Assembly (NCBI GenBank): GCA_949065595.1 | Contig: CARSXK010000004.1 | Span: 1-56,801, forward strand | Direction: 5' to 3' | DNA: 56,801 nucleotides | Origin: UBA5026 sp949065595 | GTDB lineage: Bacteria > Bacillota_I > Bacilli_A > RF39 > UBA660 | Shown: piece by piece, positions 25,092 to 31,776 of the stretch | How the letters are laid out: each line of letters opens with the position of its first letter | How positions within the stretch are numbered: the first letter of the stretch is position 1 | Notes under the pieces: generated by a model | Told to the model about the DNA's origin: nothing | Databases searched by the model: none | The model's input: the letters and a program-made list of their open reading frames with translations, nothing else | Position numbers and translations under genes: made by a program

Positions 25092-25168
25092 TTTTTTATT
25101 TTGTCAAGGTAAAGGCTTTACCGTGAGTTGATTTGCAAGTTGTGGTTATAATGGTGTCACGAAAGGAG
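25092..25168 (+). repeat. 77-bp promoter/operator repeat, copy B
   Basis: Second copy of the repeat at 21113-21189. Here the dyad is perfect: GGTAAAG, one base, CTTTACC (25109-25123). TATAAT at 25147-25152 has only a poor -35, suggesting dependence on an activator. The copy ends in GAAAGGAG, the ribosome binding site for the gene at 25179, and again follows a terminator-like hairpin (AAGGTCATAA / TTATGGCTT). Confidence 0.7.
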
Positions 25169-25178
25169 GAAAGAGGCA

Positions 25179-25535
25179 TTGAAAACAAGTGATATTGTTA
25201 TTGATGTCATCAAAACTATTGGTAAAGCACCTTATCTTGCATGTAGTTGCGACCCAATTTATGAATATGATGAACATAATAACAAAACTGACAATGTAAT
25301 TGGACATAAAGTTGAAATCTTGTTGCCACACATGAAATATGCTAAATTTGGTGTTAAAGTTGATAATACAACAAACCCACTACCAACTATTGAAGATGTT
25401 GTAGAAGTTGACTTTAACAACTTAATGATTGGCATTTATGTTGACCGTGCAGGAAGAATACAACCTTATGGGAAAGCTGATAGTGTTCGTATTGCTGATA
25501 AACAAAATATCAAAATGAATGCAAAGGCTGAATAA
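25179..25535 (+). CDS. DUF961-like conjugative-element protein
   Basis: 118 residues. The central part (YEYDEHNNKTDNVIGHKVEI, then VVEVDFNNLMIGIYVDRAGRIQPYGKADSVRIAD) follows the pattern of the DUF961/YdcP proteins (Tn916 Orf22/Orf23, ICEBs1 YdcP), which sit at the start of conjugation modules just before the TcpA and relaxase genes. The similarity is from pattern only. A TTG start is used: GAAAGGAGG lies 9 nt upstream and no ATG fits. It is expressed from the 77-bp repeat and heads the replication/transfer block; the origin lies just downstream. Confidence 0.55.
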   Translation: MKTSDIVIDVIKTIGKAPYLACSCDPIYEYDEHNNKTDNVIGHKVEILLPHMKYAKFGVKVDNTTNPLPTIEDVVEVDFNNLMIGIYVDRAGRIQPYGKADSVRIADKQNIKMNAKAE

Positions 25536-25553
25536 TTACTAAAATTTATTATT

Positions 25554-25602
25554 GCTACATGCTACATGCTACACAATAAGTGGTAATACTAGCACTTATT
25601 GT
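25554..25602 (-). other. Circovirus-type rolling-circle origin: stem-loop with TAGTATTAC and three iterons
   Basis: A perfect 10-bp stem, ACAATAAGTG (25573-25582) and CACTTATTGT (25593-25602), encloses a 10-nt loop. On the minus strand the loop reads CTAGTATTAC, containing the nonanucleotide TAGTATTAC that CRESS-DNA virus Reps nick (consensus nAnTATTAC). On that strand the stem is followed immediately by three TGTAGC hexamers at 7-nt spacing (plus-strand GCTACAT, GCTACAT, GCTACAC at 25554-25574), the position of Rep-binding repeats in porcine circovirus. It lies 138 bp upstream of the CRESS-type rep. Confidence 0.8.
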
Positions 25603-25606
25603 TGGT

Positions 25607-25641
25607 GCGGAGGCAATCGTGGCTATCGCCACTTGCCCCGC
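25607..25641 (+). other. GC-rich long hairpin beside the origin
   Basis: GCGG, GGCAA and GTGGC (25607-25623) pair with GCCAC, TTGCC and CCGC (25628-25641) around a 4-nt loop: 14 pairs with small bulges. It is very GC-rich for this genome and not followed by a T-tract, so not a terminator. It could be a single-strand origin, a transfer-origin hairpin or a packaging-like signal. The stretch 25642-25739 otherwise holds only the rep leader. Confidence 0.5.
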
Positions 25642-25739
25642 AATGTACATGTATTATCTAGTATGTGTAATCGCATTAGTTCTTTGAAAATTTAATTATA
25701 TTTAATATTTGCTATAACAAACTTATTGGAGGTGTATAC

Positions 25740-26741
25740 ATGGCGGAAAATAGCCAATCTAGAAAATGGCAACTGACTATAAATAACCCCCAAGAACATG
25801 GAATAACGGACGAGTTTATACGAGAACAATTATTAAAATTTGCCCCCGAATATTATTGTATGGGTCGAGAGATTGGAAACAAGACCAAGACCGAACATAT
25901 ACATCTTTTTATCTATTCTAAATCTCCTATGAGGTTTACAACTATTAAAAATCGTTTCCCTATGGCTCATATAGAAAAAGCATACGGAAGTATTAGAGAT
26001 AATATAGATTATATACAAAAAAAGGGTAAGTGGGAAAATACCGCAAAAGAAGAAACTACCATTGAGGGCAGTTTTGTAGAACATGGAACGGTACCTACCG
26101 AACTAATAGAAAAAGACGCAACTATGGGTAAATTGTTAGAAGATATAAAAGACGGGAAATCTATTATTGAAATTATAGAAGATAATCCACAATTTGCATT
26201 TAAGATTAAAGATATAGAAACTATTAGACAAACTTATCTTAATGAAAGATATTCACGAGAAAATCGTGATTTGATAGTGACATATTTAAGTGGTCCAAGC
26301 GGTGTGGGAAAAACATTTAGTATTTTTAAAAAACATAAAGCAGATAATATTTGCCGTATAACAAGTTATAATTCAAGCCAAGGCGGTATAATTTTTGATA
26401 ATTATGATAGGTCGCAAGATGTACTTGTTTTTGAGGAATTTAGAAGTCAAATAAACCTAGAAAGCATGTTAAATTATTTAGATGTTTACCCACTACGACT
26501 TCCCGCTAGATACAATAATAAAGTGGCATGTTATACGAGGGTTTATATTACATCAAATGTTCCATTTGAAAATCAATATGCGGAATATAAACTGAATTCA
26601 AGAGATTATGCAGTATATAAAGCATGGTGTCGGCGAGTTCATAATATTTATGAAATGGTAAAAGAGCAAGACGGCTCTATAAAAATAATCACACATAAAG
26701 AAACTAAAAAAGAGGAGGAAAAAGTTATTGAAAATAAATAA
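25740..26741 (+). CDS. rep: CRESS-DNA-type replication initiator (HUH endonuclease + superfamily 3 helicase)
   Basis: 333 residues with the full motif set of circovirus/pCRESS Reps in order. HUH motif I: KWQLTINNP (9-17). Motif II: EHIHLFIY, with His53 and His55. Motif III: DYIQKKG, with catalytic Tyr91 and Lys94. Helicase Walker A: GPSGVGKT (185-192). Walker B: DVLVFEEF (227-234). Motif C: VYITSNVPF, with Asn273, and a downstream Arg pair (298-299) as possible arginine finger. It should nick the TAGTATTAC loop and drive rolling-circle replication. Plasmid and integrated relatives in bacteria are known. Its 3' end overlaps the translocase gene, so it may also act as relaxase (inference). TTGGAGGTG precedes the ATG. 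Confidence 0.92.
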   Translation: MAENSQSRKWQLTINNPQEHGITDEFIREQLLKFAPEYYCMGREIGNKTKTEHIHLFIYSKSPMRFTTIKNRFPMAHIEKAYGSIRDNIDYIQKKGKWENTAKEETTIEGSFVEHGTVPTELIEKDATMGKLLEDIKDGKSIIEIIEDNPQFAFKIKDIETIRQTYLNERYSRENRDLIVTYLSGPSGVGKTFSIFKKHKADNICRITSYNSSQGGIIFDNYDRSQDVLVFEEFRSQINLESMLNYLDVYPLRLPARYNNKVACYTRVYITSNVPFENQYAEYKLNSRDYAVYKAWCRRVHNIYEMVKEQDGSIKIITHKETKKEEEKVIENK

Positions 26742-28245
26742 AATAATTGAAATAAAAGATAAAATTAAAGGTTGGTATTGTAAAAGTAAAATAGTATCTA
26801 TTATTCAATCTATACTTTTAATTACATTTAAGGTTTTAAAATATATAATATGGCAATTATTTTATCATTGGAAGATTGGAGTATTTTTACTAACTATTAT
26901 ATGTTTATATTATTTCAATCAAAATGAAACATTGATAAATAAAGTTTTTGATTTTCATATTTTAAATTTCTATATTGCAAAAGTAATTACTTTATATGAT
27001 TTTCATAAAAATTTACAAATATCACAATATGTTTTAGAAGGTGCAATATTATTATTGATTATGTTATCTTTAATTTTTAGTTTTAGACTAAAGGATCTAA
27101 AACAAAACAAAATTAACAAAATTAAAGTATTGAAAGAAAAAGGTGTTGAATTACCATATTTTACATGGCGAACTAGATTGTGGTTAAACTTAAAAATAGC
27201 AGTATGGTATTGGAATATGAACGGAATAGACCCTAAAGTATTTGAAAGTGATGAGTTTAAAGGTAGTTTTCAGTCGGCATTTAATGTCACATTCATTGAT
27301 AAACAACCCGTAAAAAATAGTAAAAATACAATAAAATTGTTAGTTGCAAGTCGTAGATATAGTTTGCCTAACAAAATTTCAATAGATATACGAGATATAG
27401 ACTATTTTGGTCCTATATTTTTATTAGGGGAAAATTTAATAGGAAAAATAAAAATTGATATAAGTAAAAGACCTCATTTATTAATCGCAGGAGATACAGG
27501 AAGTGGTAAATCGGTGCTAATCGATTCACTTATTTATCAAGCCATGTTAAAAGGCTATGTGATTCGAGCATGTGACCCAAAACAAACTGAATTTAACGGG
27601 TGGCACAATCTTACTATAAGAAATACTAATCTTTTGAATACTGAAATTAAAGCTAGTCAATTTTTAAGAACAATGGATTTAAAAGGAACTTTAGAAGATT
27701 TAAAACTCATAGAAAAAGAATTAAGATTAAGACAAATGATTTTTGCAGATGTAAAATGTAGAAATATAGATAAATACAACAAAAAATTACACCATACAAA
27801 ATCAAGTATTCCTTTAAGTCGTGTAATTTATATTTTTGACGAGTTTGTAGAAATGATAACATCACAAGATAAAAAGACTGTATCGGAAATAGAACGAATA
27901 TTGAAACTCATAGCAACAAGAGGTCGTTCACTTGGTATACATCTTATTTTATCGTCACAAAGACCCGATTGTAATTTACTAGACGGACAAATAAAATCTA
28001 ATCTTTCCAATAGAATATGTGGTAGAATGCCTGATAGGTCGGCATCCGAAACGGCTTTAGGTAAAGGGAATTATGATGCATGTACTTTAATAGGTGAAGA
28101 CGAATTAGGTAAATTTGTTACAAATGACGGTAAATGTTTTAAAGGTTATTTGCTTGATACTGATAAATTAACGGAAGAATTACACGAGCAATATGACAAA
28201 AAAGATACAAGCAATCTAGGAGGAAATAATAATGTTGAGCAATGA
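26728..28245 (+). CDS. FtsK/SpoIIIE-type DNA translocase, TcpA-like coupling protein
   Basis: 505 residues. The N-terminal third has three hydrophobic segments (ILLITFKVLKYIIWQLF, IGVFLLTIICLYYF and YVLEGAILLLIMLSLIFSF), so it is membrane-bound. The C-terminal ATPase has Walker A LLIAGDTGSGKSVLIDSL (around residue 255), Walker B VIYIFDEFVEM, and the FtsK-type ILSSQRPDCNLLDGQIKSNLSNRICGRM segment. The size and order match TcpA/Orf21-type coupling proteins that deliver relaxase-bound DNA. It uses a TTG start with GAGGAGG 9 nt upstream and overlaps the end of rep by 14 nt, so the two are translationally linked. Confidence 0.85.
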   Translation: MKINKIIEIKDKIKGWYCKSKIVSIIQSILLITFKVLKYIIWQLFYHWKIGVFLLTIICLYYFNQNETLINKVFDFHILNFYIAKVITLYDFHKNLQISQYVLEGAILLLIMLSLIFSFRLKDLKQNKINKIKVLKEKGVELPYFTWRTRLWLNLKIAVWYWNMNGIDPKVFESDEFKGSFQSAFNVTFIDKQPVKNSKNTIKLLVASRRYSLPNKISIDIRDIDYFGPIFLLGENLIGKIKIDISKRPHLLIAGDTGSGKSVLIDSLIYQAMLKGYVIRACDPKQTEFNGWHNLTIRNTNLLNTEIKASQFLRTMDLKGTLEDLKLIEKELRLRQMIFADVKCRNIDKYNKKLHHTKSSIPLSRVIYIFDEFVEMITSQDKKTVSEIERILKLIATRGRSLGIHLILSSQRPDCNLLDGQIKSNLSNRICGRMPDRSASETALGKGNYDACTLIGEDELGKFVTNDGKCFKGYLLDTDKLTEELHEQYDKKDTSNLGGNNNVEQ

Positions 28246-28375
28246 AAAAAGTACGATTTGCCCCCGTACTTTTGCCCAATATCTTGCATGTATTGATAAA
28301 CCTAGTATAACAAATAACTTTCATATTGACAAGCACCCTATCATACCTTTTATTGAGGGGTTGAAATATGAATAA
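28232..28375 (+). CDS. Small hypothetical protein, 47 residues
   Basis: MLSNEKSTICPRTF to IPFIEGLKYE, soluble, not recognised. The start is well supported: AGGAGG at 28218-28223, 8 nt before the ATG. It overlaps the translocase stop by 14 nt, the same tight coupling as between rep and the translocase. It is likely an accessory factor of the transfer block. Confidence 0.5.
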   Translation: MLSNEKSTICPRTFAQYLACIDKPSITNNFHIDKHPIIPFIEGLKYE

Positions 28376-28493
28376 ATATAAAATTGTAGTATCTAGTGAA
28401 TTTCTAACGGACACAACAACGGACGAGTTTCTATCGCTTTTTAATGATAAATTGGCGACCCTATTTATCTATTATGAACAACAAACAAGTTAA
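28368..28493 (+). CDS. Small hypothetical protein, 41 residues
   Basis: MNKYKIVVSSEFLTD to FIYYEQQTS, acidic, not recognised. It overlaps the previous small ORF by 8 nt and has TTGAGGGG upstream. The chain of overlapping starts from rep to here suggests one polycistronic unit that ends before the integrase promoter. Confidence 0.4.
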   Translation: MNKYKIVVSSEFLTDTTTDEFLSLFNDKLATLFIYYEQQTS

Positions 28494-28507
28494 ATATTAA
28501 ATAAAGG

Positions 28508-28549
28508 CTGAAATAATACAAGTTATAGTGTATAATATACTTGTATTAT
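28508..28549 (+). promoter_or_regulatory. Integrase promoter flanked by an 11-bp inverted repeat
   Basis: ATAATACAAGT (28513-28523) and ACTTGTATTAT (28539-28549) are perfect inverted repeats around 15 nt that contain TATAAT (28531-28536); CTGAAA at 28508-28513 serves as a weak -35. A repressor bound to the dyad would cover the -10. The hairpin could also act as a terminator for the upstream operon. Confidence 0.5.
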
Positions 28550-28586
28550 TTTGACCTTAACATGTAATTAAGGAAAGGAATATTAT

Positions 28587-30485
28587 ATGTTAAGTGAACA
28601 AAAAGGCGGTGAAACTTATTCTTATAATAATACAAAATCAAGTTATAGTATTCAAAATGTTTCGTTAGAAGATTATACAAGTTCGGTTGAGTATAAAGCA
28701 ATCAAAGATTTACTTGTAGAAGATAGTCTTATTTATTGTACTGAATTTATAAGAAAACTATTAGATATTAAAAAGCCAAATGATACCACTTGTTTTACTT
28801 GTGGCGAGGGCAATCAAATAGTCTATAAGTTAGGGTATGGAAAAAGGACTTTATTGTATGTTCGATTATCAGTTGAAGATATACAAAGAAAAGATACAAC
28901 GGTTAGTAAAAGTATTTTAAATCAGTTGCTATTGCTACTACAATATTGCAAAGACCATGACCTAGAAGTTGTTGGCATTTTCTATGAGGAAGATATAAGC
29001 GGTGGCGATGAAAGTAGACCCGAGTGGAACAAGTCCTTAACTTTTTGTGAAAGAGGACACACCGACACTTATATTTGCAAAACACAATCACGATTTGCAA
29101 GAGATGTTGAAATGATAGAACGATACTTGCATAAAAGATTTATTGAGTGGAATATTCGTTTTTTAAGTATTGTAGACCATAGCGACACATCACAAAAAGG
29201 AAATAAACTACAAAGACAAATAACCGCAATCGTTGATGAAAATAAAATTGCTGAACAATCAATAAATACTAAAGCAACTTTACGAGGTAAAAATAAGGCG
29301 GGACAATGGACGGGGTCTTTTGCTTGTTATGGCTATATAGAAGACCCAAACGACCAATATCATCTAGTAGTAGACCCACCCGCAGCCCAAGTGGTGCAAA
29401 CAATATATAAAATGTATGCGGAGGGTATGGGGTACTTTAAAATATGTAAGTATCTTAATGAACATAATATACCTACACCAAGTAAATATAAGAAATTACA
29501 AGGGTCAAACTTTGTATGTCCTGTTGCCCCAAATGGTAGCGAGTTTTGGAACATTGATACGGTTGCAAAAATATTGAAAGATGAAACATACGACGGGTTA
29601 TTGATACAAAATAGAACGGAAACAATCTCACATAATATTAAGAAGTCAAGAAAATTGCCAAAGAGTGAGCAAACTATTGTTGCTTGTGCTCATGAAAGAA
29701 TTGTTGACCCTATTATATCAAGAATAGTACGAGATAAATTTGAGGCAAGGGCGAAAAAGTCAAGTGATAGTGATGACACTATACATGCAAGACCTAAACC
29801 CGATAAAAACGGCGAGGTACATATTTTTAGTCAAAAAGTATACTGTGCTCATTGTGGGAAAATTTTTCAAAAGACTAATGCTAAAAGTGGTCCTAGGAAA
29901 AACCCAACAAAGAAAGCATATTTACTATGTAGAACAAAGAAAAGAACTTGTGGAACGGGTTGTGATAATAACTCATCAATTCGTATTGAAGTCTTGGAAC
30001 AAATAGTACTAGACGAAATTAACAAACAAATAGAGAACTACTATAATCAATCTAAATTTGAAAAAAGTTATTATGAGAAGAAAGTAAACACCAATTATGA
30101 AAAAGATATAAAAGCACTAGAGGAAGAAAAGACCACCATTGAAAAGAAAATAAAAGATAATACCAATCGTTTTGCTTTACTTTATGAAGATAGAGCGAAC
30201 GAGATTATAACAACACAAGAATTTATGTTGTTGAAAACAAAATATAATGATGAAATAGAAAGGTTTAATAATCGTGTAAGTGAGATTGATAATACCATAA
30301 TCAATTTACGAAAGAAGAAAGACCAACAAATACACGAGCAAGATATATTTAAACAATATAGACATATTGATAAATTAGATAGACTTGTTGTTGAAACCTT
30401 TATATCAAAAATAATTGTTGGAAAAGTTGATAAAGAAACAAACGAAAGGGCTATAAATATTGTTTGGAATATTTGTAGCACCTAG
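28587..30485 (+). CDS. Large serine recombinase (integrase/excisionase)
   Basis: 632 residues. The resolvase domain begins near residue 87 with LLYVRLSVEDIQ (nucleophile Ser95) and has the Arg-containing TYICKTQSRFARD. A recombinase domain follows (IAEQSINTKATLRGKNKAGQW, GYIEDPNDQYHLVVDPPAAQVVQTIY), then a zinc ribbon (CAHCGK to CGTGC), a long coiled coil and a C-terminal tail. An unusual N-terminal extension of about 86 residues precedes the catalytic domain and includes a CFTCGEG motif. The stop lies 4 nt before the attR arm, the normal integrase-att arrangement. It would insert the element between GGA and CATGG of the amidase gene. Confidence 0.93.
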   Translation: MLSEQKGGETYSYNNTKSSYSIQNVSLEDYTSSVEYKAIKDLLVEDSLIYCTEFIRKLLDIKKPNDTTCFTCGEGNQIVYKLGYGKRTLLYVRLSVEDIQRKDTTVSKSILNQLLLLLQYCKDHDLEVVGIFYEEDISGGDESRPEWNKSLTFCERGHTDTYICKTQSRFARDVEMIERYLHKRFIEWNIRFLSIVDHSDTSQKGNKLQRQITAIVDENKIAEQSINTKATLRGKNKAGQWTGSFACYGYIEDPNDQYHLVVDPPAAQVVQTIYKMYAEGMGYFKICKYLNEHNIPTPSKYKKLQGSNFVCPVAPNGSEFWNIDTVAKILKDETYDGLLIQNRTETISHNIKKSRKLPKSEQTIVACAHERIVDPIISRIVRDKFEARAKKSSDSDDTIHARPKPDKNGEVHIFSQKVYCAHCGKIFQKTNAKSGPRKNPTKKAYLLCRTKKRTCGTGCDNNSSIRIEVLEQIVLDEINKQIENYYNQSKFEKSYYEKKVNTNYEKDIKALEEEKTTIEKKIKDNTNRFALLYEDRANEIITTQEFMLLKTKYNDEIERFNNRVSEIDNTIINLRKKKDQQIHEQDIFKQYRHIDKLDRLVVETFISKIIVGKVDKETNERAINIVWNICST

Positions 30486-30488
30486 TTT

Positions 30489-30512
30489 GGTATAGCAGTA
30501 TCAAGGGCATGG
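30489..30512 (+). other. attR, right attachment junction
   Basis: Element arm GGTATAGCAGTATCA (30489-30503), AGGG, then the shared core CATGG (30508-30512) running into the amidase gene. With the attL arm it gives a 40-bp attP: two 15-nt arms as 12/15 inverted repeats around 10 nt. Confidence 0.75.
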
Positions 30513-31692
30513 TGGGAGTGATCCAGGCGCTGTTGCAAATGGTGTTCAAGAAAAAGATTTAAACTTGCAAATAGCCCGTTATATGTATGAACAGTTTCAA
30601 AATAGGGGAATTCCTGTAACATTAATTCGTAGCACAGATGAAACCATTAGTCCAACAGAACGTGTTAATAGAATACTTGCTGCCTATGGTGATAACCCTA
30701 ATGTAGTTGTTATTTCCAATCACATTAATGCATCAGGATCAGCAACATCGGGCGCAGAGGGTGCTGAAGTAATCTATGCTTTGAGAAATGATGATACACT
30801 TGCCAAAAATATATTACAGGCGATTGGAAACCAAGGGCAAGTTGTAAGAACCTATTATCAAAGACGATTACCAAGTGATACTTCAAAGGACTACTACTTT
30901 ATTCACAGAAATACAGGTAGTACCCAACCTGTGATTGTAGAATATGGATATATTGACAATCCATCCGATTTAGCACGTATTCAAAATAATTATAAAAAAT
31001 ATGTGGATGCTGTTGTAAATGCAGTTATCGCAACCAAACAAGGGCAAACTATTCCGTCTGCACCAGGAACAGGAACTTCTTATGTGGTGAAACCAGGAGA
31101 TAGTTTATGGAGTATCGCAAATCGCTATAATACTACTGTAAATGCAATTAAAAATATGAATAATCTAACAAGTAATACCCTATCAGTAGGGCAGGTACTA
31201 CAAATACCAACCAGTACATCTACTGGGACAGGAACAACTTATACTGTAAAATCAGGGGATAGTCTATGGAGTATCGCAAATCGTTATAATACTACTGTGG
31301 ATGCGATTAAAAATGCCAATAATTTAACTAGCAATACCTTATCGATTGGGCAAGTACTGCAAATACCAACGAGTACATCTACTGGGACAGGAATAACTTA
31401 TACTGTAAAATCAGGGGATAGTTTATGGAGTATTGCAAATCGTTATAATACTACTGTAAGTGCAATCAAAAGTGCCAACAATTTAACAAGTGACATACTA
31501 TCCATTGGGCAAGTACTACAAATACCAACGAGTACATCTACTGGGGCAGGAACTACTTATACCGTGAAATCAGGAGATAGTTTGTGGAGCATTGCGAATC
31601 GTTATAATACTACTGTCGATGCCATCAAAAAAGCGAGTGGAATTATCAGTAATAATTTAACCATTGGTCAAGTATTAACCATTCCAAATTAG
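30508..31692 (+). pseudogene. N-acetylmuramoyl-L-alanine amidase with four LysM domains, body separated from its start
   Basis: Amidase_3-type zinc amidase that cleaves the glycan-peptide bond in peptidoglycan. This part holds GHGGSDPGA (zinc His), the conserved ISNHINASG (second His), VIVEYGYIDN with the catalytic Glu, and four LysM repeats. The first 11 codons with promoter and ribosome binding site are at 20998, cut off by the element; the restored protein is 405 residues. Without excision, an internal ATG at 30565 would give a product lacking the first zinc ligand. No signal peptide is visible, as in some sporulation amidases. The position next to pdaA hints at spore or mother-cell wall work. 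Confidence 0.85.
31081..31690 (+). repeat. Four tandem 159-bp LysM-encoding repeats
   Basis: Units begin at 31081, 31240, 31399 and 31558 with exact 159-bp periodicity. Each encodes Y-x-V-K-x-G-D-S-L-W-S-I-A-N-R-Y and an STSTGTG linker. Near-identity of the middle units suggests recent duplication or gene conversion, and copy number may vary between strains. Confidence 0.9.
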
Positions 31693-31719
31693 AAACGGAT
31701 TTTTACCCGTTTTTTTGGT
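31693..31719 (+). terminator. Terminator of the amidase gene
   Basis: AAACGG (31693-31698), loop, CCGTTT (31707-31712), then T-run. Confidence 0.8.
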
Positions 31720-31731
31720 ATTTATATTACG

Positions 31732-31760
31732 TTGTAAAATCAATGTTTTTAGTATATAAT
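31732..31760 (+). promoter_or_regulatory. Promoter of dusB
   Basis: TTGTAA (31732-31737), a 17-nt spacer and TATAAT (31755-31760). It overlaps an in-frame ATG at 31759, which is therefore not the start. Confidence 0.7.
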
Positions 31761-31776
31761 GAGACTGGTGATTCTT

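Larger units (their letters stand above)
21031..30507 (+). mobile_element. 9477-bp integrative element with CRESS-type replicon, TcpA-like translocase and serine integrase
   Basis: Borders are set by the split amidase frame and the duplicated CATGG core. Gene order from left: small ORF; convergent ribbon-helix-helix gene; structured leader with cell-wall surface protein; class B sortase; zinc-ribbon protein; XRE-type regulator; DUF961-like protein; stem-loop origin; CRESS Rep; FtsK/TcpA ATPase; two small proteins; large serine recombinase at the right end next to attR. There is no conventional relaxase and no type IV secretion operon, so it is best seen as a mobilisable or replicative integrative element in which Rep may also act as relaxase (inference). 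The genes look intact, so excision is plausible. Confidence 0.85.

Noticed and set aside
21031..30507. Element as a prophage
   Set aside because: No capsid, terminase, portal or tail genes; FtsK/TcpA-like, DUF961-like and sortase genes fit an integrative transfer element. The CRESS Rep alone does not make it a virus, since no capsid gene is present.
31081..31690. Regular 159-bp repeats as a possible CRISPR array
   Set aside because: They are coding, in frame, and give four LysM domains; there are no short palindromic repeats with unique spacers and no cas genes in the window.
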